Source: Dokdonella sp. (GTDB lineage Bacteria; Pseudomonadota; Gammaproteobacteria; Xanthomonadales; Rhodanobacteraceae). From it: DNA of 64,000 nt. Where the stretch lies: NCBI RefSeq assembly GCF_019634815.1, contig NZ_JAHCAP010000002.1, positions 62,001-126,000 of the forward strand, read 5' to 3'. Below the pieces are notes generated by a model. That model had not been told where the DNA came from and made no database searches. It was given only the letters and a program-made list of their open reading frames with translations. Below are positions 58,328 through 64,000 of this stretch, one piece after another (position 1 is the first letter of the stretch; each line of letters opens with the position of its first letter). The position numbers were made by a program, and so were the translations under genes.

Positions 58328-58367
58328 AGGCCTGCGCATGGCGATCCGCGCGGACCTGTTTTTTTTT
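58328..58367 (+). terminator. probable intrinsic terminator
   Basis: An imperfect 10-bp stem (58328-58337 with 58348-58357, one mismatch and one G-T) is followed one base on by T9 (58359-58367). It separates the rimO-DUF3025 unit from the ABC transporter operon, 120 bases past the DUF3025 stop. Confidence 0.5.
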
Positions 58368-58393
58368 CCTGACAAGGGTTTGACTGGACGACG

Positions 58394-59335
58394 ATGATAG
58401 AAACCCGCGAACTCAGCAAACGCTACGGCAGTTTCACGGCTGTCAATGCCATCAGTTTCAAGGTCGAGCCCGGACAGGTGCTCGGTTTCCTCGGCCCCAA
58501 CGGCGCCGGCAAATCGACGACGATGAAGATGATCGCCGGCTTCCTTGCGCCGACCTCGGGGCGTGCCAGCGTGGCCGGTTTCGATGTGGAAACGCAGGCG
58601 CTGGCGGCACGTCGCGTGCTCGGCTATCTGCCGGAAGGCGCGCCCAGTTACGGCGAGATGACGGTGCGCGAGTTTATGGATTTCATGGCAGCGATGCGCG
58701 GCCTCGCCGGTGACGCCGCCGAGCGCCGCATCGACGATTCCGTCGGCCGGCTGCATCTGGAGGCCGTGCTCGAACAGCCGATCGATACCCTGTCGAAAGG
58801 TTTCAAGCGGCGTGTCGGTCTCGCAGGCGCGATCCTGCACGATCCGCAGGTGCTGATTCTCGACGAACCGACCGACGGCCTGGATCCGAACCAGAAGCAG
58901 GAGGTCCGCAGCCTGATCAACTCGATGGCGCGCGACAAGACCATCGTGATCTCGACCCATCTGCTCGAAGAGGTCCATGCGGTGTGCACGCGCGCGATCA
59001 TCATCGCCGGTGGCCGCCTGCTTGCCGACGCCACGCCGGCCGAACTCGAGGCGCGCTCGCGTTACCATCAGGCGGTGTCACTGAGTGCCGCCGACGTGGA
59101 GCAGGCGAAGGCGGCGCTGGCGCGCGTCGCCGATGTCGCCGCGATCGAAGTCGATCCGCAGGACCAGCGCATCACTGCTTTTCCGAAGCCTGGAAGGCAG
59201 ATCTTCGTGGCGGTCAGCGATGCACTCAAGGCGCAAAATGTCGCGGTGCGCGAGCTCGCGCTCGAAGCCGGACGTCTCGACGAGGTCTTTCGCAGCATCA
59301 CCCAGGGCGCGGGTGGCAAGGGAGTGCGCACATGA
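58394..59335 (+). CDS. GldA-type ABC transporter ATP-binding protein
   Basis: 313 residues. Walker A GPNGAGKS (34-41), signature LSKGFKRR, Walker B LILDEPTDGLDPN, and H-loop STHLLEE. A C-terminal ~90-residue domain follows the ATPase, as in GldA and Nos-type systems. It pairs with the permease that starts within its stop (ATGA). In Bacteroidetes GldA-GldF-GldG is tied to gliding; in proteobacteria the substrate is unknown. Confidence 0.9.
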   Translation: MIETRELSKRYGSFTAVNAISFKVEPGQVLGFLGPNGAGKSTTMKMIAGFLAPTSGRASVAGFDVETQALAARRVLGYLPEGAPSYGEMTVREFMDFMAAMRGLAGDAAERRIDDSVGRLHLEAVLEQPIDTLSKGFKRRVGLAGAILHDPQVLILDEPTDGLDPNQKQEVRSLINSMARDKTIVISTHLLEEVHAVCTRAIIIAGGRLLADATPAELEARSRYHQAVSLSAADVEQAKAALARVADVAAIEVDPQDQRITAFPKPGRQIFVAVSDALKAQNVAVRELALEAGRLDEVFRSITQGAGGKGVRT

Positions 59336-60066
59336 GCTTGACGCTGACGATTTTCAAGCGCGAACTGCGCAGCTACTTTGCCACGCCGGTGGCCTACGTC
59401 TTCATCGTGATCTTCCTGCTGCTTGCAGGTGCCTTCGCGTTCTATCTTGGCGGCTTCTACGAACGTGGCCAGGCCGACCTGCAGCCGTTTTTCACCTTCC
59501 ATCCCTGGTTGTACCTGTTTCTGGTGCCGGCTGTGTCGATGCGCCTGTGGGCCGAAGAACGCAAGAGCGGCACGATCGAATTGCTGCTGACCTTGCCGGT
59601 GACGTTGTGGCAGGCGGTGCTTGGCAAGTTCTTCGCCGCCTGGGCCTTCATCGCCATTGCCCTGGCGCTGACTTTTCCGATCTGGCTGACGGTCAATTAC
59701 CTGGGCAGGCCCGACAACGGCGTGATTTTCGCCAGCTATCTGGGTTCGCTGCTGATGGCCGGGGCTTTTCTCGCGATCGGCTCCTGCCTGTCGGCAGCCA
59801 CCCGCAATCAGGTGGTCGCCTTCATCCTCACCGTCGCGATCTGCTTCGTGTTGCTGCTCGCCGGCTACCCGCTGGTGCTCGGTGCGATTGGTTCGATCGC
59901 GCCGCAAGGCGTGGTCGATGCAGTTGCAGGTTTGAGTTTCCTCACTCATTTCGAGGCGATCGGCAAGGGTGTGATCGATTTGCGTGACCTCGTATATTTC
60001 GTGCTCACGATCGCGGTCTGGCTGTATGCCAGCACGCTCGTGATCGACATGAAGAAAGCGGCCTGA
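59332..60066 (+). CDS. GldF-type ABC transporter permease
   Basis: 244 residues with six hydrophobic helices. IFKRELRSYFATPVAYVFIV, RLWAEERKSGTIELLLTLP (the conserved EERxxGTxELLLxxP cytoplasmic loop) and FDLRDLVYF-like (IDLRDLVYF) near the C-terminus are typical ABC-2 features. Overlaps the ATPase gene by 4 bases; the gldG-like gene follows 13 bases on behind an AGGAGG site. Confidence 0.9.
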   Translation: MSLTLTIFKRELRSYFATPVAYVFIVIFLLLAGAFAFYLGGFYERGQADLQPFFTFHPWLYLFLVPAVSMRLWAEERKSGTIELLLTLPVTLWQAVLGKFFAAWAFIAIALALTFPIWLTVNYLGRPDNGVIFASYLGSLLMAGAFLAIGSCLSAATRNQVVAFILTVAICFVLLLAGYPLVLGAIGSIAPQGVVDAVAGLSFLTHFEAIGKGVIDLRDLVYFVLTIAVWLYASTLVIDMKKAA

Positions 60067-60079
60067 GGAGGAACCGACG

Positions 60080-61957
60080 ATGGCATTCAATCGCAAGGCG
60101 ATTTCCGGTTCCGCACTGGTCGTGCTCGGCGTGTTGTTCGTGGCGGTGCTGCTGGTTGTCAATGTGGCGCTGCGTGGCGCGCGCGTCGATCTCACCCAAG
60201 GCCGCCTGTACACGCTGTCCGAAGGCACGCGCAACATTCTCAAGTCGATCGACGAACCAATCAGCCTGTATTTCTTCTACTCCGACAAGGGCAGCCAGGA
60301 AATTCCGCAGGTGCGCGCCTATGCCACGCGTGTGCGCGAGATGCTGCAGGAAATGGCATCTCACTCGGGTGGCAAACTGCACCTGCAGTTCATCGATCCC
60401 TTGCCGTTTTCCGAGGACGAGGACCGCGCATCGAGCATGGGTTTGCAAGCGATTCCGGTGTCGGCCGCAGGCGACAAGATTTTCCTCGGCATCGCCGGCA
60501 CCAATTCGACCAATGGACAGGCGGCGATTCCTTTCCTGCAGCCGGACAAGGAAGCCTTCCTCGAATACGACATCGCCAAACTGATTCACGAGCTTGAAGT
60601 GCCGAAGAAGCCGGTCGTGGGTCTGCTGTCGGGCCTGCCGATGGAGGCGGAATTCGACCAGGCCACGCGCCAGATGCGCCCGGCGTGGGCGATCGACCAG
60701 CAGTGGCGGCAACTGTTCGACGTGCGCAAGCTCGATGCGGGCACGCTCAAGAGCATCGATGCGGACGTGTCGGTACTGATCCTGGTGCAACCCAAAAACC
60801 TGTCGGATGACGCGCAGTATGCGATCGATCAGTTCGTGCTGCGTGGTGGTCATCTGCTCGCCTTCGTCGACCCCGATGCGCAGATGGACCAGACCGGCGC
60901 CGATCCGAACAATCCGATGGCGGCGATGATGGCTGACAAATCGTCAGACCTGCCAAAACTGTTCAAGGCCTGGCACGTCGACTACGACCCGCACAAGGTG
61001 GTGCTCGATCGCTCGCGCGCACTGGCGATCAGCATGGGTGAAGCGCAGGCGCCGGTTCGGCATCCGGCGATTCTTGGTTTGGGCGATACCGATTTCAATC
61101 ACGACGACGTGGTCACGGCGAGCCTGTCCACGATCAATGTCAGCAGCGCGGGCTTCATCGAGCTGGCGAAGGACGCCAAGGACGAGAAACTCGAACCGCT
61201 GGTGCAGACCTCGTCGGACGCGAGCAGCGTGGCCAGCGATCGCTTGCGCATGCTCAGCGATCCTTCGAGTATGCTGGCCAACTACACGGCAAGCGGTACG
61301 CCGTTCGTGATTGCCGGTCGTCTCACCGGCACGCTTGCCACGGCTTTCCCCGAGCGCAAGGGGGACGGCCATCTGGCGCAATCGAAAGAGCCGGCGCAAG
61401 TGGTGCTGGTCGCCGACACCGACATTCTGTCCGATCGCATGTGGGTGCAGGTGCGTTCCTTCCTCGGCCAGTCGCTGATGAACGCCTTCGCCAACAATGG
61501 CGATTTCGCGGTCAATCTGGTTGACAACCTTGCCGGCTCTGGCGACTTGATCCGCATCCGTGGTCGCGCCACCTCGCAGCGGCCATTCACCACCGTGGAG
61601 GCGATCAAGCGCAGCGCCGACGAGCGTTTCCGCGCCAAGGAGCAGGACCTGCAGCGGGAGTTGTCGGAAACCGAACGCAAGCTCACCGAGCTGCAATCGG
61701 CCAAGGCCCAGGATCAGGCGATGATCCTTTCGCCCGAACAGAAGGGCGAGCTCGACAAATTCCTCAAGCGCAAGGTGGAAATCCGCAAGGAGCTGCGCGG
61801 GGTGCGGCGTCAGCTCGATGCGCAGATTGAATCCCTGGGCGCGCGCCTGAAGATCATCAACATCCTGTTGATGCCGCTGCTGGTCACCCTGGCGGCATTG
61901 GCCTTTGCCTGGTGGCGTGCGCAACGTCGGCGCGCTGCGCGGGGAGCCCGCGCATGA
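60080..61957 (+). CDS. GldG-like ABC auxiliary protein
   Basis: 625 residues. N-terminal TM helix (~10-32), a Gldg periplasmic domain: DLTQGRLYTLSEGTRNIL, ISLYFFYSD, LILVQPKNLSDDAQYAIDQFVLRGG, LAFVDPDAQ; a charged coiled coil (~515-600) and a C-terminal TM helix (~597-615). The membrane-tethered Gldg domain is thought to bind ligand next to the permease. AGGAGG upstream. Overlaps the DUF4340 gene by 4 bases. Confidence 0.88.
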   Translation: MAFNRKAISGSALVVLGVLFVAVLLVVNVALRGARVDLTQGRLYTLSEGTRNILKSIDEPISLYFFYSDKGSQEIPQVRAYATRVREMLQEMASHSGGKLHLQFIDPLPFSEDEDRASSMGLQAIPVSAAGDKIFLGIAGTNSTNGQAAIPFLQPDKEAFLEYDIAKLIHELEVPKKPVVGLLSGLPMEAEFDQATRQMRPAWAIDQQWRQLFDVRKLDAGTLKSIDADVSVLILVQPKNLSDDAQYAIDQFVLRGGHLLAFVDPDAQMDQTGADPNNPMAAMMADKSSDLPKLFKAWHVDYDPHKVVLDRSRALAISMGEAQAPVRHPAILGLGDTDFNHDDVVTASLSTINVSSAGFIELAKDAKDEKLEPLVQTSSDASSVASDRLRMLSDPSSMLANYTASGTPFVIAGRLTGTLATAFPERKGDGHLAQSKEPAQVVLVADTDILSDRMWVQVRSFLGQSLMNAFANNGDFAVNLVDNLAGSGDLIRIRGRATSQRPFTTVEAIKRSADERFRAKEQDLQRELSETERKLTELQSAKAQDQAMILSPEQKGELDKFLKRKVEIRKELRGVRRQLDAQIESLGARLKIINILLMPLLVTLAALAFAWWRAQRRRAARGARA

Positions 61958-63156
61958 ACCGGAACACTTTCATCGGCCTGTTGATCGCGGCGCTGCTGGC
62001 CTTGCTCGCTGCCGTGGTGATTCATTACGGCAACCAGCCCGAACGCGAGGCAGCGCAACGCGATGCCTTGCTGGCGCCGGGCCTGGGCGAACACCTCAAC
62101 GACGTCGGCAGTGTGGTGATCAAGGGGGCCGGCAACAAGACCTTGGCGACCTTGGTGCGCGGTGACAAGGACTGGACGCTGGCCGAGAAGGGTGGTTATC
62201 CCGTCGATGGCGGCAAGCTGCGCGAGCTGCTGCTCAAGCTCGCCGATGCGAGACTGGTCGAGCCCAAGACCGCGAACAAGGACAAGTACGCGGTGCTGGG
62301 CGTGCAGGACATTGGCGCCAGCGATGCCAAGGGCGTCGAGCTTGACCTGAAGGGGTTGGCGCAACCGCTGCAGCTCATCATCGGCGATGCCAATCCGCAT
62401 GGCGGCACGTACGTGCGGCGCGTGGGTGATGCGCAGAGCTGGTTGACGCTGGCCGCGCTCGGTGTCGACAAGAATCCCGTGAATTGGTTGCACAAGGACC
62501 TGTTGTCGATTCCGGCCTCGCGCATCGCCAGTGTCAGCTTGGGGCGGACCGATGGTGCGGGTGTACGGCTTGCGAAAAAGGCTCAAGGCGATGCCGATTT
62601 CAGCCTGCTCGATGTTCCTGCGGGGCGCGAGGCGGGCGATGCCTACACGATCAACGGCATTGCCGGCACGCTTGACGGTCTGCGTTTGGACGATGTGCTT
62701 GCGAGCAGCGGCGTGAAGGTGCCCGCCGATGCGCGCAATGCGCAATTCGAAACCAGCGATGGCCTGGTGTTCGTGCTCACGAACTGGAGCAGTGACGGCA
62801 AGCACTACGCGCAGATCGGGGTCCGGCTCGATGCGGCCAAGGCCAACGCAGGTATCGACGCCGCGCAGGGCAAGGTCAAGGCGGAATACGCCAAGGCGCT
62901 CGCCGATGCTGAAAAAGGCGGGAGCAAGGAGGGCAAGGACATGCCGATCAAGCCGCTTGCCGAGACCGATGCGGGCAAGGATCGCGTCAATCGCCTGGCC
63001 GCGCTCAATGAGGAGGTTGCGAGGTTGGAAGCGCGCCTGCATGGCTGGACCTTCGTGCTGCCGGCCTACAAGGCCGCCAATCTCGACAAGTCGATCTCCG
63101 AGCTTCTCAAGCCGGCCGAAGCCAAGCCAACGAAGGCAAAAGCAAGGGGCAAATGA
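61954..63156 (+). CDS. DUF4340 membrane-anchored protein
   Basis: 400 residues. One N-terminal TM helix (FIGLLIAALLALLAAVVIHYG), then repeated beta modules of DUF4340 (DVGSVVIKGAGNKTLATLVR, WTLAEKGGYPVDGGKLRELL, YAVLGVQD, YTINGIAGTLDGLRLDDVLA) and a lysine-rich C-terminus. DUF4340 proteins accompany GldF/GldG-type ABC systems and have no assigned role. Fourth and last gene of this tightly packed operon. Confidence 0.88.
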   Translation: MNRNTFIGLLIAALLALLAAVVIHYGNQPEREAAQRDALLAPGLGEHLNDVGSVVIKGAGNKTLATLVRGDKDWTLAEKGGYPVDGGKLRELLLKLADARLVEPKTANKDKYAVLGVQDIGASDAKGVELDLKGLAQPLQLIIGDANPHGGTYVRRVGDAQSWLTLAALGVDKNPVNWLHKDLLSIPASRIASVSLGRTDGAGVRLAKKAQGDADFSLLDVPAGREAGDAYTINGIAGTLDGLRLDDVLASSGVKVPADARNAQFETSDGLVFVLTNWSSDGKHYAQIGVRLDAAKANAGIDAAQGKVKAEYAKALADAEKGGSKEGKDMPIKPLAETDAGKDRVNRLAALNEEVARLEARLHGWTFVLPAYKAANLDKSISELLKPAEAKPTKAKARGK

Positions 63157-63162
63157 AGATCG

Positions 63163-63226
63163 CGCGGCGCCTTGCGCGCCGCGTGAGTCAAGTCAACGAG
63201 CAAGGGCACGGGTCGATACCCGTGCC
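63163..63226. other. two hairpins between convergent DUF4340 and fabV genes
   Basis: An 8-bp GC-only stem at 63163-63170/63176-63183 and a second perfect 8-bp stem at 63205-63212/63219-63226. Neither has a T-tract on either strand. They lie between converging 3' ends and may end transcription factor-dependently or block RNA decay. Confidence 0.4.
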
Positions 63227-63236
63227 GCAATGCGGT

Positions 63237-64000
63237 TCAGCCCAATTCGATGCAGTCGAAGCGCACATCGGGATCCACCTCGACGTCGTAGTCGACATCC
63301 GCGCGCTCGAAGCCGAACAGCTTGAGGAACTCGCGCTTGTAATTGGCGTAGTCGGTCAGCTGGAAGAGGTTGTCAGTGGTGACCTGGGGCCACAACGCCT
63401 TGCAGGCATCCTGCACGTCGCTGCGCAGTTCCCAGTCGTCGAGGCGGAAGCGCTGCTCCTCGTCGAGCGCCGGCGCCTGGTGATCGCTGCGGTACATGTT
63501 TTCGCGCAGGAGACGATCGAGTTGGTCCAGGGTGCCTTCGTGCAGCCCCTTTTCCTTCATGATCTTGAACACCAGCGCGATGTACAGCGGCATCATCGGG
63601 ATCGCCGCGCTCGCCTGCGTCACTACCGACTTGAGCACGGCGACATTGGCGCTGCCGCCACGCGCGGACAGGCGCGCATCGAGCCTGCGCGCGGTCGCGT
63701 CGAGATCGACCTTGGCGCGGCCGAGCGCGCCATGCCAGTAGATCGGCCAGGTGATTTCAGTGCCGATGTAGCTGAAGGCGACGCTGCGCGCATTGGCTGC
63801 AAGCACGCCCGCGCGCTCGAGCGCGTCGATCCACAGTTCCCAGTCCTGGCCACCCATCACCGCAACCGTGTCTTCGACCTCCTGTGCGGTGGCCGGCTCG
63901 ATGGTTGCTTCAACGATCAGGTCACGATTGGTGTCGATCGCGGTCGACGTGTAGGGCGCGCCAATGGGCTTGAGCGAGGAGCGCTTGACCTCGCCGCTGC
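63237..64000 (-). CDS. fabV: trans-2-enoyl-ACP/CoA reductase FabV, C-terminal part (partial)
   Basis: About 254 C-terminal residues of a ~400-residue enzyme; the N-terminus lies beyond the window. [19 protein letters not shown] and [18 protein letters not shown] are strongly FabV. The active-site pair Tyr-x8-Lys appears in [11 protein letters not shown]. FabV reduces enoyl-ACP with NADH and resists triclosan; in Xanthomonas it is the main enoyl reductase. It thus completes the fatty-acid cycle begun at fabH-fabF. Convergent with the Gld-type operon. Confidence 0.95.
   Translation of the reverse strand, partial: SGEVKRSSLKPIGAPYTSTAIDTNRDLIVEATIEPATAQEVEDTVAVMGGQDWELWIDALERAGVLAANARSVAFSYIGTEITWPIYWHGALGRAKVDLDATARRLDARLSARGGSANVAVLKSVVTQASAAIPMMPLYIALVFKIMKEKGLHEGTLDQLDRLLRENMYRSDHQAPALDEEQRFRLDDWELRSDVQDACKALWPQVTTDNLFQLTDYANYKREFLKLFGFERADVDYDVEVDPDVRFDCIELG

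Noticed and set aside
63205..63226. Perfect 8-bp hairpin read as an intrinsic terminator
   Set aside because: No T-tract follows on either strand, so it is listed only as a hairpin.

Overview
The window is high-GC, densely packed chromosomal DNA from a gammaproteobacterium of the Lysobacterales (Xanthomonadales) type. This is inferred from gene order: ispD-ispF-truD-surE-pcm-yqaA-nlpD-rpoS, yhbY divergent from rlmE-ftsH-folP, rpmF-fabHDG-acpP-fabF-pabB-mltG-tmk-holB-pilZ, an orphan rsxB beside nth and metG, sdhCDAB-sdhE, and FabV as the enoyl-ACP reductase. A Rhodanobacteraceae- or Lysobacteraceae-like genome is likely, but I cannot name a genus. I found no rRNA, tRNA, CRISPR array, phage or insertion sequence, so this is core chromosome rather than an island.

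Layout. 1-6.8 kb: isoprenoid (ispD, ispF), pseudouridine, repair and stationary-phase genes ending in nlpD-rpoS. 6.8-11.2 kb: two small minus-strand genes back to back with rlmE-ftsH-folP. 11.4-17.5 kb: an accessory block with a secreted HAF-repeat protein, a large membrane-spanning winged-helix/TPR regulator, MgtE, a glycine-zipper lipoprotein and a SleB-type hydrolase. 18-23.3 kb: succinate dehydrogenase with three linked biogenesis factors (an SDHAF4-like protein, SdhE, and divergent YgfZ) plus YgfX. 23.3-35.6 kb: maf, yceD-rpmF and the fatty-acid/folate/cell-wall/replication run from fabH to pilZ and a PanE-like reductase. 35.6-43.8 kb, minus strand: a cNMP-binding patatin, cysS-sufE, nth-rsxB, metG and a DUF2147 protein. 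43.9-47.8 kb: an AhpD-like protein, mrp, dcd and three exported proteins of unknown role. 47.8-53.8 kb, minus strand: a probable pyroglutamate-salvage operon (DLH, HIT, pxpBCA, DUF969, DUF979, pcp). 53.8-64 kb: a TPR diguanylate cyclase, rimO, DUF3025, a Gld-type ABC exporter cluster, and the end of fabV.

The most interesting signals are: (1) three 11-bp tandem direct repeats upstream of the HAF gene and just past the stop of a PhoB/OmpR-type regulator, a class known to bind 11-bp direct repeats; (2) two adjacent exported proteins (46.2-47.0 kb) that look like diverged copies of an ExbD/TolR-type periplasmic domain, one on a lipid anchor and one with only a signal peptide; (3) the operon linking pyroglutamyl peptidase and 5-oxoprolinase with the unassigned membrane pair DUF969/DUF979; (4) the gldA/gldF/gldG/DUF4340 cluster. 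Most other genes are ordinary housekeeping genes.
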